Assembly (NCBI GenBank): GCA_017886575.1
Contig: JAGHJP010000003.1
Coordinates: 16,271-80,270, forward strand
Direction: 5' to 3'
Source: Clostridia bacterium
Lineage (GTDB): Bacteria; Bacillota; Clostridia; Christensenellales; Borkfalkiaceae
Length of the DNA stretch: 64,000 nt
Positions 18,698-27,769 of the stretch are shown here, in pieces. How positions within the stretch are numbered: position 1 is the first letter of the stretch; every line of letters begins with the position of its first letter. Below the pieces are notes generated by a model that did not search any database, was not told where the DNA came from, and saw only the letters and a program-made list of their open reading frames with translations. The translations under genes were made by a program, and so were the position numbers.

Positions 18698-18717
18698 GGG
18701 CGGTATAGAACGGTGTA

Positions 18718-18757
18718 AAAGGGGCTTTTCCTCTTCGGATGGGCTCCTTTTTTTCAC
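18718..18757 (+). terminator. Weak terminator after the lipoprotein
   Basis: AAAAGGGGC pairs with GCTCCTTTT (one G-U pair) around a long loop, ending in a T-run. Confidence 0.45.
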
Positions 18758-18783
18758 GTATCGAAAAATTTTTTCACAAATAC

Positions 18784-18813
18784 TTGATTTTGCAGAGGGG
18801 AAGATGATATAAT
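18784..18813 (+). promoter_or_regulatory. Promoter of the zinc-ribbon protein
   Basis: TTGATT, 18 nt, TATAAT; AAGGAGG precedes the ATG at 18867. Confidence 0.6.
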
Positions 18814-18866
18814 CTTTACATAAACGGACACGATCCGACAATTTCGACCCGATAAGGAGGGGAACC

Positions 18867-19817
18867 ATGGGATTGATTGCGGCAAAATGCGTACAGTGCG
18901 GTGCGGACATCGACGTGGACGAATCGCGGGAGTACGGTTACTGCCCGCATTGCGGCACGAAGTACATCACCGAAAAAGTGGTGCAGAACGTCTATAACAC
19001 GGTCAACAACACGGTGAACAACACGACCAACATCGCGCACGCGACTATCGTGACGCAGGGAGAGGACGGATCGTCGGCGTTGCTGGAACAGTTCGAGGCG
19101 TATATTCGCTTAAACGACCCCGACCGGTTGCTTTCGACGGCGGAAGAGATGGTCAAAAAATACCCGCAGTCCGCCGAAAGCCACCTCTGCCTTGCTTATG
19201 CCGCGGCGCGGGCGGCGCAAATTTATTACGAAAACGGATTGGCGTGGCTCGAATCGGGCGAATGCGACATTTTTCTCCCGCAGTATATGCGGACGGGCGC
19301 GGCGGCAGGACCCGCTGTGTTGGCGGAACGCATCGTCGATTCGCTTCTGCGGCAGAAGAATGTTTCCGTGCAGAGTTGCAAACGAATCATGGACGGCGCG
19401 GCGCGTCTCGACCCGTCCGACTCTGACGGCAGGCAGATCGATGATTTCTTCGCGTCCGTTCCGAAGGATGCAAACAAGGACGAAATATTCGCTTGCAATG
19501 TGATCGTCGGCGCGGCGTGCGTCTGCGGCAACGATTGTCTGCTGCGTGCACGGGAAGCGGCGGAAAATGCCGAACGGGTGCAAGGCGGCAGCGCGGAGGC
19601 GCGCAAGCGGGCGGCGGACGCGATCGCCGCGGCGGAAGGGTTATACGACCGCATGGAGAAGGAGATCCGCGACGGGGCGGTCGCGGAAATACAAAAGGCG
19701 GGTGCAGCGGAAAACAAGCCCGCCGCGCCCGGCAAGGCGCGCAAGATCGTCGCCACGGTCTGCATGATCATTGCCGTCCTTGCATTCACCATCCTCATCG
19801 TCAGTTCTCTCCTTTAA
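18867..19817 (+). CDS. Zinc-ribbon protein with helical repeats and C-terminal membrane anchor
   Basis: A 316-aa protein. The N-terminal zinc ribbon is CVQCGADIDVDE plus YCPHCGTKYI. An Asn/Thr/Val-rich stretch (VYNTVNNTVNNTTNI) follows, then about 200 residues of helix with TPR-like spacing. The last 22 residues form a membrane segment. The topology suggests a cytoplasmic domain tethered at the membrane by its tail. Function unknown. Confidence 0.65.
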   Translation: MGLIAAKCVQCGADIDVDESREYGYCPHCGTKYITEKVVQNVYNTVNNTVNNTTNIAHATIVTQGEDGSSALLEQFEAYIRLNDPDRLLSTAEEMVKKYPQSAESHLCLAYAAARAAQIYYENGLAWLESGECDIFLPQYMRTGAAAGPAVLAERIVDSLLRQKNVSVQSCKRIMDGAARLDPSDSDGRQIDDFFASVPKDANKDEIFACNVIVGAACVCGNDCLLRAREAAENAERVQGGSAEARKRAADAIAAAEGLYDRMEKEIRDGAVAEIQKAGAAENKPAAPGKARKIVATVCMIIAVLAFTILIVSSLL

Positions 19818-19974
19818 CGGATATTGCCGTTTTCGGACGGGGCATGCCCGCGGAAAAGGCGTAAAAGCGCGGCGCGGCTGCGTGCGCGGGGGCCGAGCGG
19901 GAAAGGGGAAGGGCCGACGGACAAACGGCCATAAAGCGGACAAAAACGCATTGCAAAACAAACAAAAAGCAAAA

Positions 19975-20006
19975 AACCGGCGGACCGGAAGGTCCGTCGG
20001 TTTTTG
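19975..20006. terminator. Bidirectional intrinsic terminator
   Basis: A 12-bp stem AACCGGCGGACC/GGTCCGTCGGTT with a GGAA loop; T-runs lie on both sides. It separates the gene ending at 19817 from the convergent PFL genes. Confidence 0.85.
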
Positions 20007-20029
20007 TTGTTTTTCTTTTCGTCTTTCCC

Positions 20030-20266
20030 TTACATGGATTCGTGAATGGTACGGGAAATAACGTCGTCCTGCTGTTCCTTCGTCAGCTTGTTGAAGTTGA
20101 CGGCATAGCCGGAAACGCGGATGGTCAGCTGCGGATATTTTTCGGGGTGCTTCTGCGCATCCAGAAGGGTTTCACGGTTGAATACGTTCACGTTCAGGTG
20201 ATGTCCCCCGTCTGCAACGTATCCGTCCAGCATCGTTACCAGATTGTCTACTTGCGTGTTTGCCAT
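20030..20266 (-). CDS. Stand-alone glycyl-radical domain of pyruvate formate-lyase
   Basis: A 78-aa protein equal to the C-terminal domain of PFL, with [31 protein letters not shown] and radical-carrying Gly53. It is not only a spare part like GrcA/YfiD: the large subunit at 20353-22386 ends exactly before this domain. The two together rebuild a normal 755-residue PFL, so both should be needed for activity. It has its own promoter (20305-20333) and an AAAGGAGATG ribosome site, allowing dose control independent of the large subunit. Confidence 0.9.
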   Translation of the reverse strand: MANTQVDNLVTMLDGYVADGGHHLNVNVFNRETLLDAQKHPEKYPQLTIRVSGYAVNFNKLTKEQQDDVISRTIHESM

Positions 20267-20304
20267 GGCAATACATCTCCTTTCAAAATGTTTTCTTTAC
20301 TGAT

Positions 20305-20333
20305 ATTATATCCTAATTAGATAAAATTGTCAA
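20305..20333 (-). promoter_or_regulatory. Promoter inside the split PFL, driving the glycyl-radical subunit
   Basis: Minus strand: TTGACA (20328-20333), 17 nt, TATAAT (20305-20310). A perfect consensus in the 86-bp gap between the two PFL genes. Confidence 0.8.
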
Positions 20334-20352
20334 CGGATTTCAAGCACAATGT

Positions 20353-22386
20353 TTAATCTTTTTTGCCCAGGGACTGCGGCGTGATGGAGAAGGTGTTGGA
20401 AATGCCGTCGCGGGCGAACTCGTAGGGGAGTTTTGCGACCGATTCCAGGGACGCGAGCGCGCCGTTGTGGTCCCTGCCGTGCATGGGGTTGGCGCCGGGC
20501 GCGAGCGGGGTACCTGCCTTTCTGCCGTCGGGCGTGTTGCCCGTCTTTTTGCCGTACACGACGTTCGACGTGATGGTCAGGATGGACATCGTGGGGATGC
20601 TGTCGCGGTAGGTGAAGCGCGCCTTGATCTCCCGCATGAAGGTCTTGACCAGCCACACGGCGATCTGGTCGGCCCTGTCGTCGTTGTTGCCGTATTTGGG
20701 GAAGTCGCCTTCGATGCGGAAGTCGACGACCACGCCCTCTTCGTCGCGGATGGGGTACACCTTGGCGTACTTGATGGCGGACAGCGAGTCGACCACGCAG
20801 GAGAGCCCCGCAATGCCCGTCGCGAAGAAGCGGCGCACCTTGGTGTCGTGCAGCGCCATTTCCAGGGCTTCATAGGAATATTTGTCGTGCATGTAGTGGA
20901 TGAGGTTGAGCGTGTTGACGTACAGCCGCGCCAGCCAGTTCATCATCGTTTCGTACTTGTCGATGACCTCGTCGTAATCGAGGGGGCCGTCGGAGGTGAT
21001 CGCCTCGAACTTCGGAGAGACCTGCAGGTGCTTGCCCGTCACCTTGTCGCGCATCAGTTCGTCCTTGCCGCCGTTGATGGCGTACAGGAGACACTTCGCC
21101 AGGTTGGCGCGCGCGCCGAAGAACTGCATGTCCTTGCCCACCTTCATGCCGCTCACGCAGCAGGCGATGGCGTAGTCGTCGCCCATTTCCACGCGCATCA
21201 GGTCGTCCGATTCGTACTGAATGGCGGAGGTGCGGATGGAGATGTCCGCGCAGAAGCGCTTGAAGGCGACGGGGAGTTTCTTCGACCAGAGGACGGTCAT
21301 GTTGGGTTCGGGGGCGGGGCCGAGGTTGTCGAGAGTGTGCAGCACGCGGAAGGAGTTCTTCGTGACCAGCGTTCTGCCGTCGATGCCCATGCCGCCGATG
21401 GATTCGGTGACCCAAGTGGGGTCGCCCGAGAACAGTTCGTTGTATTCCTTGATGCGCATGAAGCGGACCATTCTGAGTTTCATGATGAAGTGGTCCATCA
21501 GTTCCTGCGCCTCTTCTTCGGTGAGGACGCCCCGTTTGAAGTCGCGCTCGATATAGATGTCGAGGAAGGTGGAGTTCCTGCCGATGGACATGGCGGCGCC
21601 GTTCTGGTCCTTGACCGCGCCGAGGTAGCCGAAGTAGAGGAACTGAATTGCTTCCTGCGCCGTCTTGGCGGGCTTGGAGATGTCGATGCCGTAGGTCATC
21701 GCCATTTCTTTGAGCTGTTTGAGCGCCTTGATCTGGTCGGAAAGCTCCTCGCGGCCGCGGATGCGCTCGGGCGTCATGTTGCCGTTGTTGGCAAGTTTGT
21801 CCGCCTCTTTCTGCTGAATGAGGTAGTCGATTCCGTAGAGGGCGACCCGGCGATAGTCGCCGATGATCCTGCCGCGGCCATAGGTGTCGGGCAGACCGGT
21901 CAGGATGTGCGAAGTGCGCGCGCGGCGCATTTCGGGGGTGTATGCGTCATACACGCCGTCGTTGTGCGATTTGCGGTATTTGGTGAAGATCTCCTTGACT
22001 TTCGGGGAGAGCTGATAGCCGTACATGTTGAGCGCCTGCTCCGCCATGCGGATGCCGCCGAAGGGCATCAGGGCGCGCTTCAAAGGCTTGTCGGTCTGCA
22101 GGCCGACGATCTTTTCGAGATCCTTGTCGATGTAGCCCGCGGGATGGGAATTGATCTGAGAGATGATCTCCGTGTCGGCGTCGAGCACGCCGCCCTTCTC
22201 GCGTTCCTGTTTCATGAGTTCGAGCACTTCGTTCCACAGTTTCGTGGTCGCCGCGGTCGGGCCGGCGAGGAAGGACCCGTCGCCCTCGTAGGGGGTGTAG
22301 TTCTTTTGGATAAAGTCACGGGTATCGATTTCCCCGTCTTCGCTCCATTTGCCCGGAGTGAACCCTTCCCATGCTTCAAAATACAT
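20353..22386 (-). CDS. pflB: Pyruvate formate-lyase large subunit lacking the glycyl-radical domain
   Basis: A 677-aa glycyl-radical enzyme subunit that converts pyruvate and CoA to acetyl-CoA and formate. The barrel and active-site cysteine pair are present (C409-C410 in [15 protein letters not shown]). It ends [14 protein letters not shown], just where other PFLs continue into the radical domain, which is encoded separately downstream. Order on the minus strand is pflA, thioredoxin-like, pflB, radical domain. Confidence 0.92.
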   Translation of the reverse strand: MYFEAWEGFTPGKWSEDGEIDTRDFIQKNYTPYEGDGSFLAGPTAATTKLWNEVLELMKQEREKGGVLDADTEIISQINSHPAGYIDKDLEKIVGLQTDKPLKRALMPFGGIRMAEQALNMYGYQLSPKVKEIFTKYRKSHNDGVYDAYTPEMRRARTSHILTGLPDTYGRGRIIGDYRRVALYGIDYLIQQKEADKLANNGNMTPERIRGREELSDQIKALKQLKEMAMTYGIDISKPAKTAQEAIQFLYFGYLGAVKDQNGAAMSIGRNSTFLDIYIERDFKRGVLTEEEAQELMDHFIMKLRMVRFMRIKEYNELFSGDPTWVTESIGGMGIDGRTLVTKNSFRVLHTLDNLGPAPEPNMTVLWSKKLPVAFKRFCADISIRTSAIQYESDDLMRVEMGDDYAIACCVSGMKVGKDMQFFGARANLAKCLLYAINGGKDELMRDKVTGKHLQVSPKFEAITSDGPLDYDEVIDKYETMMNWLARLYVNTLNLIHYMHDKYSYEALEMALHDTKVRRFFATGIAGLSCVVDSLSAIKYAKVYPIRDEEGVVVDFRIEGDFPKYGNNDDRADQIAVWLVKTFMREIKARFTYRDSIPTMSILTITSNVVYGKKTGNTPDGRKAGTPLAPGANPMHGRDHNGALASLESVAKLPYEFARDGISNTFSITPQSLGKKD

Positions 22387-22461
22387 ACTGATTTTCTCCT
22401 TGATATATGTTAAAATTTTTGCTCTTTGTTTTATGCCTTCGGCGCGGGCATGCCCTCGCCG

Positions 22462-22788
22462 TTATTGTCTGTTTTGTTTTGCTTTTCCGTGCTCTTCCAT
22501 CTTGGCGTCGATCCATATTTCCAGGATCTCTTCGGGCTGAAAGCCGTGGCAGCGGGCGAACGGTTCCCCGTCGTCCGTCAACAGCACGGTGGGCACGCGG
22601 TCCACTTCCCAGCCGAGCACCAGGTCCTTGTTCTCTTCGTTGACCTCCACGTGCACGAGCCTTAAATCGTCCCGCGCCGAAACCACGTTGTGCAGGACGG
22701 GCATCAGGGAAATGCAGCTCGCGCACCCCTCGCCGCTCAGCTCCACGCAGCACAGACCCTTGAATTGTTCCTTTCTCTCGTCCGTCAT
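22462..22788 (-). CDS. Thioredoxin-like protein with CASC active site
   Basis: A 108-aa thioredoxin fold. The redox motif is CASC (in SGEGCASCISLMP), with the cis-Pro loop VDRVPTVLLTDDGEPFARCHGF. The position between pflA and pflB suggests a redox or repair role for PFL or its activase, but this is inference from context. The last dozen residues are basic and disordered. Confidence 0.75.
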   Translation of the reverse strand: MTDERKEQFKGLCCVELSGEGCASCISLMPVLHNVVSARDDLRLVHVEVNEENKDLVLGWEVDRVPTVLLTDDGEPFARCHGFQPEEILEIWIDAKMEEHGKAKQNRQ

Positions 22789-22825
22789 ACTCTTTCTTGT
22801 CTCCTTCTCCTTCCCGGGCGGCAGG

Positions 22826-23551
22826 TCATTTCTGAAAGCCCGCCCGCAGGATCTTCTTGGCGTTCTCCACGCGCTCCGCCGTCGGCGGTTCCACGCCCTG
22901 CAAAGGGTAATCGTAGCCCAGCTTTTCGTACTTGACCACGCCCATGGTGTGGTAGGGCAGCACTTCCACCTTCTCCACGGTGTCCAGCGTGTCGATGAAC
23001 GCGCGCAGGCGGGTCAGCCAGTCGTCGCGGTCGGTCTTACCGGGCACCAGAACGTGGCGTATCCACATTTTCTTGCCGTGGTCGCTCAGGAACTTTGCAA
23101 AGGCGAGGATGTTCTCGTTGCCGCGCCCCGTCAGCTTTTTGTGCTCTTCGGGGTCGATGTGCTTGATGTCGAGGAGCACCAAATCGGTCGCATTCAGCAG
23201 GGGCATGACCGCGTCGGGATCCTTTTCGTCGAACATTACGCCCGAGGTGTCCAGGCAGGTGTTCAGGCCTTCCGCCTTCAGTTTGTTGAACAGCTCGGTC
23301 ACGAACGCCTGTTGCAACATGGGCTCGCCGCCGCTCACCGTTACGCCGCCGCCGTTTGAAAAATAGTTGCGGTAGCGCAGCACGCGTGCCGCCACGTCCT
23401 CGACGGAATGTTCCGTCCCGCCGCCCGTCCAGGTGTCGGGGTTGTGGCAGTAGAGGCAGCGCATGGGACATCCCTGCATGAACACGACGAACCGTATGCC
23501 CGGTCCGTCCACCGTGCCGAACGATTCAAATGAATGTATATGGCCCGTCAT
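22826..23551 (-). CDS. pflA: Pyruvate formate-lyase activating enzyme
   Basis: A 241-aa radical-SAM enzyme that generates the glycyl radical. The 4Fe-4S motif is CPMRCLYC, preceded by GTVDGPGIRFVVFMQG and followed by NGGGVTVSGGEP. The start at 23551 has GGAGGCGGGAG. An 18-residue longer frame starts at 23605, only 5 nt after the -10 box, and could be used as a leaderless start, but family length favours 23551. Confidence 0.92.
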   Translation of the reverse strand: MTGHIHSFESFGTVDGPGIRFVVFMQGCPMRCLYCHNPDTWTGGGTEHSVEDVAARVLRYRNYFSNGGGVTVSGGEPMLQQAFVTELFNKLKAEGLNTCLDTSGVMFDEKDPDAVMPLLNATDLVLLDIKHIDPEEHKKLTGRGNENILAFAKFLSDHGKKMWIRHVLVPGKTDRDDWLTRLRAFIDTLDTVEKVEVLPYHTMGVVKYEKLGYDYPLQGVEPPTAERVENAKKILRAGFQK

Positions 23552-23610
23552 TCTCCCGCCTCCGTCCGTTTTTTGCGGCGTTTTTTTCGTTTTCCGCCTT
23601 TGCATGCCGT

Positions 23611-23640
23611 ATTATATCACACCCCGCTTTGATTTGTCAA
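23611..23640 (-). promoter_or_regulatory. Promoter of the pfl operon
   Basis: Minus strand: TTGACA (23635-23640), 18 nt, TATAAT (23611-23616). Confidence 0.75.
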
Positions 23641-23802
23641 CTTTCTGTGCAATGAAAATCAGTCCCAATAAAAAATTTTCCCGCGGGAAAATTCTGCCGC
23701 CGCACCTCTTTTGTGCCCTTCCTCGCGCGACATTATTTTATAAGGGGCGTTCGATACAGGGGATGCGGAGCGGAGCAAGCGCCCGTTCTGCGCGCAGGCG
23801 GA

Positions 23803-24882
23803 TCAGTATTCCACGGCGGCAACGGCGCCGCCGCCCAGGCACACGTCGCCCTTGTACAGCACGGCGAACTGCCCCTCGGTCACGGCGCGCTGCCGTTTTT
23901 CAAATTCAATGCGGACATGGGTCGGGTCTTTCACGGTCACCAACACTTTCTGTTCGTCCTGGCGGTAGCGGAATTTGGCGTTGCAGACAAAGGTCTTTTC
24001 GGCGGGCATGGCGGGGATCCAGTTGAAGTTTTCCGCCTCGCAGGCGGCGGAGTAGAGGGGGGACTCGTCCCCGTGCGATACATATAATATGTTGTGTCCC
24101 AGATCCTTTTTCAGCACGAACCAGCGGCCGTCCTCGCCGTGCACGCCGCCCAGCCCCAGCCCCCGCCGCTGCCCGATGGTGTAGTACATCAGCCCGATGT
24201 GTTCGCCCACCTCTTTCCCGTTGGCGTCGAGTATTTTTCCGGGTATGGCGGGCAGATATTCCTGCAAAAATTTGCGGAAGTTGCGTTCGCCGATGAAGCA
24301 GATGCCCGTCGAATCCTTCTTTTTCGCCGTCGCCAGGGCATATTTCTCGGCAATGGCGCGCACTTCGGCTTTCTGCATGTCCTGCAGGGGGAAGAGCACG
24401 CCCGAAAGTTGGTCCTGGGTGAGCTGGTTCAAAAAATAGGTCTGGTCTTTGTTCTTGTCGGCGGCTTTGCGCAGGTAAATTTTGTCCCCCTCGCGGCGGA
24501 TGCCGCAGTAATGTCCCGTGGCGATCAGGTCGCCGCCCAGTTTTTTGGCGTATGCCTTGAAGGGGGCAAACTTGATCTCGCGGTTGCACAGCACGTCGGG
24601 GTTGGGCGTGCGCCCCGCGCGGTACTCCGCGAGGAAATAGGAGAACACGCGGTCCATGTACTCCTTTGCAAAATTGACGGTGAAATAGGGTATATCCAGC
24701 AGGGCGCACACCCGCCGCACATCGGCATAGTCTTCCTCGGCGGTGCAGGCGCCGTCCTGTCCGCGCTCCTCCCAGTTGAGCATGAACAGCCCGACGACGT
24801 CATAGCCCTGTTCTTTCAGGAGGAGGGCGGCGACCGAGGAATCGACCCCGCCGCTCATGCCCACCACCGTTTTCTTTTCCAT
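23803..24882 (-). CDS. mnmA: tRNA-uridine 2-sulfurtransferase MnmA
   Basis: A 359-aa enzyme that thiolates U34 of Lys, Glu and Gln tRNAs. It has the PP-loop GMSGGVDSSVAALLL, the first catalytic Cys in NPDVLCNREIKF, the second in DSTGICFIGERNF, and the C-terminal beta domains. The start at 24882 gives the standard N-terminus MEKKTVVGMSGG. It is divergent from tRNA-Arg. Confidence 0.93.
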   Translation of the reverse strand: MEKKTVVGMSGGVDSSVAALLLKEQGYDVVGLFMLNWEERGQDGACTAEEDYADVRRVCALLDIPYFTVNFAKEYMDRVFSYFLAEYRAGRTPNPDVLCNREIKFAPFKAYAKKLGGDLIATGHYCGIRREGDKIYLRKAADKNKDQTYFLNQLTQDQLSGVLFPLQDMQKAEVRAIAEKYALATAKKKDSTGICFIGERNFRKFLQEYLPAIPGKILDANGKEVGEHIGLMYYTIGQRRGLGLGGVHGEDGRWFVLKKDLGHNILYVSHGDESPLYSAACEAENFNWIPAMPAEKTFVCNAKFRYRQDEQKVLVTVKDPTHVRIEFEKRQRAVTEGQFAVLYKGDVCLGGGAVAAVEY

Positions 24883-24949
24883 AAAAATGTCTTCTCCCGA
24901 TTTTTTCAAAAATATTATAGCATAACTTTCAAAAAAGATAAAATATTTT

Positions 24950-24978
24950 TTGCAAATTTTGAAAAAAGGTGTTATAAT
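24950..24978 (+). promoter_or_regulatory. Promoter of tRNA-Arg
   Basis: TTGCAA, 17 nt, TATAAT, 15 nt before the mature 5' end. Confidence 0.75.
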
Positions 24979-24993
24979 ATAGAAACCGAGCAT

Positions 24994-25070
24994 GTATCCG
25001 TAGCTCAGCTGGATAGAGCAATAGCCTCCGACGCTATGTGTCGATGGTTCGAATCCATTCGGGTACACCA
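24994..25070 (+). tRNA. tRNA-Arg (anticodon CCG)
   Basis: A 77-nt cloverleaf: acceptor GTATCCG/CGGGTAC, D-arm GCTC/GAGC, anticodon stem ATAGC/GCTAT with loop CTCCGAC (CCG at 25028-25030), T-loop TTCGAAT and an encoded CCA end. It reads the CGG codon. Confidence 0.93.
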
Positions 25071-25077
25071 GATCTTG

Positions 25078-25108
25078 CGGGGCGGGCGCATTCGTGCGCC
25101 CGCCCCCT
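25078..25108 (+). terminator. Hairpin after tRNA-Arg
   Basis: A 12-bp perfect stem GGGGCGGGCGCA/TGCGCCCGCCCC with a TTCG tetraloop; the U-run is poor. Confidence 0.55.
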
Positions 25109-25146
25109 TAAAATACAAAGAGAAAATCGAAGAGAGAGAAGAAAAA

Positions 25147-25923
25147 ATGTTGTTCAAAAATTTCAGGCGGGACCTGACGCCCCTCGTCTTTGCCGTGTTC
25201 GCCGTGGTCGGCGGTTTTTTGGAGGTGTTCACCTTCGTATTGCACGGCGGCGTGTTCTGCAACGCCCAAACGGGCAACGTGGTCATGTTCGTGCTGTACC
25301 TCGTGCGCGGCGACGCGGCGGCGGGGCTGCGCTATCTTTACTCCATCGCCGCCTACATCCTGGGCATCGTCCTGACGGCGGTCCTGCCCGACCGGGCAAA
25401 GGTCAACCGCCCCCTGGTCATGACGCTCGTCGAGATCGCCGCGTTCGTCGTGCTCGCCTTTTTCCCGGCGGGCGCGTCCGATTGGTATACCTATGCCGCC
25501 GTGTCCTTCCTGTGCGCCGTGCAGTACAACACTTTCACCCAAATGCGCGGCAACGCCGTGGCGACCACCTTCTGCACCAACAACATCCGCCAGATGTTCC
25601 TGCACCTCGTGCGCGGGGTGCGCGAAAAGGACGGGGCGGAATACCGCAGGAGCGGGGTGTACCTCTTCATCGTCCTTTGCTTTGCGGCGGGCGCCGCGCT
25701 CGGCGCCGTCGCAGCCGACGGCATGGGCAATTGGTGCATCCTCGTGTGCGCCGCCTGCCTGCTGCCCGTCCTCGCGCTCTTTTTCGTCGACATCGCGCTG
25801 GGGAGAAAAGCGCCGCCCGCCGCGGGAGAGGGGACGAAAGGGGAACCGCCCGCCGCGCCGTCCGCTTCCGCCGCCCTTTCGGGGACGGGGGAAAGCGAGG
25901 AACGGGGCGGACGAGGAGAGTGA
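25147..25923 (+). CDS. YoaK/DUF1275 family membrane protein
   Basis: A 258-aa protein with about six membrane segments. It carries the DUF1275 marks GGFLEVFTFVLHGGVFCNAQTGNVVMF and VQYNTFTQMRGNAVATTFCTNNIRQ. The C-terminal 40 residues are Ala/Gly/Glu-rich and probably disordered. The family is widespread and poorly characterised. It lies just after tRNA-Arg and may be co-transcribed with it. Confidence 0.85.
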   Translation: MLFKNFRRDLTPLVFAVFAVVGGFLEVFTFVLHGGVFCNAQTGNVVMFVLYLVRGDAAAGLRYLYSIAAYILGIVLTAVLPDRAKVNRPLVMTLVEIAAFVVLAFFPAGASDWYTYAAVSFLCAVQYNTFTQMRGNAVATTFCTNNIRQMFLHLVRGVREKDGAEYRRSGVYLFIVLCFAAGAALGAVAADGMGNWCILVCAACLLPVLALFFVDIALGRKAPPAAGEGTKGEPPAAPSASAALSGTGESEERGGRGE

Positions 25924-26309
25924 TCTTGCCCCGCCCCATGCCCGCAAAAAGAGGGGAAGGTGCGTCATAAAAAAGAAGGGTCGCCCGTCGGGCGCCCCTT
26001 CGTCCTGTTTTCGCAGACCTTGCCGTCTCCGCGGTGGCGGGGGATCGTACGGTTTTACCATGATTTTCGCATGAAGGCGGCGGTTTCGCGGGGAAAAGGG
26101 AAGGGCGGCGGGCGGATTTTCGCCCGCCCTTAAAATTTTTTATCCGTATCTTAAAAAAATATTCACAAATTGCACATGAACGGCGGGTATAATACGGGTA
26201 TAATATAGAATGTCGGGCGCGGGGAGGCGGAAACGCCTCAAAAAGTTTTCTCCCGTGCTTGCCAAACGCCGCGGGCGGTGTTATAATGGAAAAAAACGGA
26301 GGCACGCAT
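25924..26309. other. Intergenic region with two GC-rich hairpins
   Basis: Hairpins at about 25981-26006 and 26097-26142 (the second followed by AAAATTTTTT, a likely terminator), then the promoter of the aminopeptidase. No gene seen. Confidence 0.5.
26259..26287 (+). promoter_or_regulatory. Promoter of the aminopeptidase
   Basis: TTGCCA, 17 nt, TATAAT; GGAGG precedes the ATG at 26310. Confidence 0.65.
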
Positions 26310-27698
26310 ATGGAAGATCTCTCTTACAAGAAAAAGAACGTTTACGAAGAAGCGGACGACGCAACGATGGGGCGCATCGAGGCGTTCGCACAGAAATACA
26401 AAGACTTTTTAAGTTACGCCAAGACCGAGCGCGACGCGGTAAAACTCTCCGTCGCCATGGCGGAACGCGCGGGCTACAAGCCCTTCCGCTTCGGCGATAC
26501 GCTTGCCGTCGGCGACAAGCGCTACTACAACAACCGCGGCAAGAGCCTCTTCCTCTTCACCGTCGGCGGCGAGGACATCGCGCGCACGGGCGTGCGCATC
26601 CTGGCGGCGCACATCGACTCTCCCCGCCTCGACATCCGCCCCGTCCCCCTCTACGAACGGGCGGGCGGCGCGTTCTTCAAGACCCATTACTACGGCGGGC
26701 TGAAAAAATACCAGTGGACGGCCGTTCCCCTCGCCCTGCACGGCGTCGTGTCCCTGTCGGACGGCACGGTCCGCGACGTCATCGTCGGCGAGGACGAAAA
26801 CGATCCCGTCTTCTATATCTCTGACCTGCTGCCCCACCTCGCGCAAAAACAGAGCGAACGCAAACTCGCCGTCGGCATCGAGGGCGAAGAACTCAACCTT
26901 TGGGTCGGGGGCATGCCTGAACAGAAAGGGGAAAAGGAAGGGCAGGAGAAAAAGGAAAAGGACCGCGTCAAAGCACGCGTTCTGCGCCTTTTGAACCAAA
27001 AATACGGCATCCGGGAAGAGGACTTTCTGACCGCCGAACTGACCGCCGTGCCCGCACTCAAACCCCGCGACGTGGGCTTCGACGGCGCGTACATCGCCGC
27101 CTACGGGCACGACGACAAGGTCTGTGCCTTCCCCGCCCTCATGGCGCAGCTCGAATACGAGGGCAAGGATACCACCATGACCGTGCTCGCAGACAAAGAG
27201 GAAATCGGCAGCGAGGGCGTGACGGGCATGCAGTGCGCGGTGTTCACCGACCTGCTCGCGGAGATCTGCGCGGCGCGCGGGGCAAACGAACGCGCGGTGC
27301 GGGCGGCTTCCGCCTGCCTGTCGGCGGACGTCACTTCGGCGTACGATCCCACTTTTGCGGACGCCTTCGAAAAGAACAACGCGGCGGTCTGCTCGTGCGG
27401 GGTCGCGCTCATGAAGTATACGGGCGCGCGCGGCAAGAGCGGCTCGTCGGACGCCGGCGGGGAATTTATGGGCAGGATCGCCGCGCGGCTGAACGCCGCG
27501 GGCGTCATCTGGCAGACTTCGGAACTCGGCAAGGTCGACCTCGGCGGGGGCGGCACGGTGGCAAAATACATCGCCTCCAAGAACATCGACACCGTCGACG
27601 TGGGCACGCCCGTCATCTCCATGCACTCTCCCTACGAACTCATTTCCAAGGGTGACCTCTATCAGACCTATTTCGCCTTCCGCGTCTTTTTCCGGTAA
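26310..27698 (+). CDS. M18 family metalloaminopeptidase
   Basis: A 462-aa cytoplasmic zinc aminopeptidase. Metal and catalytic motifs are AAHIDSPRLDIRP, LADKEEIGSEGVTGMQC and the C-terminal DVGTPVISMHSPYELI. A charged insert near residues 207-225 (EQKGEKEGQEKKEKD) follows a GGCATGCC palindrome and looks like a surface loop expansion. Confidence 0.9.
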   Translation: MEDLSYKKKNVYEEADDATMGRIEAFAQKYKDFLSYAKTERDAVKLSVAMAERAGYKPFRFGDTLAVGDKRYYNNRGKSLFLFTVGGEDIARTGVRILAAHIDSPRLDIRPVPLYERAGGAFFKTHYYGGLKKYQWTAVPLALHGVVSLSDGTVRDVIVGEDENDPVFYISDLLPHLAQKQSERKLAVGIEGEELNLWVGGMPEQKGEKEGQEKKEKDRVKARVLRLLNQKYGIREEDFLTAELTAVPALKPRDVGFDGAYIAAYGHDDKVCAFPALMAQLEYEGKDTTMTVLADKEEIGSEGVTGMQCAVFTDLLAEICAARGANERAVRAASACLSADVTSAYDPTFADAFEKNNAAVCSCGVALMKYTGARGKSGSSDAGGEFMGRIAARLNAAGVIWQTSELGKVDLGGGGTVAKYIASKNIDTVDVGTPVISMHSPYELISKGDLYQTYFAFRVFFR

Positions 27699-27769
27699 GG
27701 CAAGGGGAAGAAAGAGCGGGCGCTCCTCAAAAAACAATAAAAACCCAAGCCATCAGGAGGTAACGACTC

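Noticed and set aside
20467..22413. A 648-codon plus-strand frame opposite pflB
   Set aside because: Antisense shadow of the PFL gene, without start signals.
24094..25146. Long N-terminal extension of the DUF1275 protein
   Set aside because: The open frame runs antisense to mnmA and through tRNA-Arg. The ATG at 25147 gives the family N-terminus.
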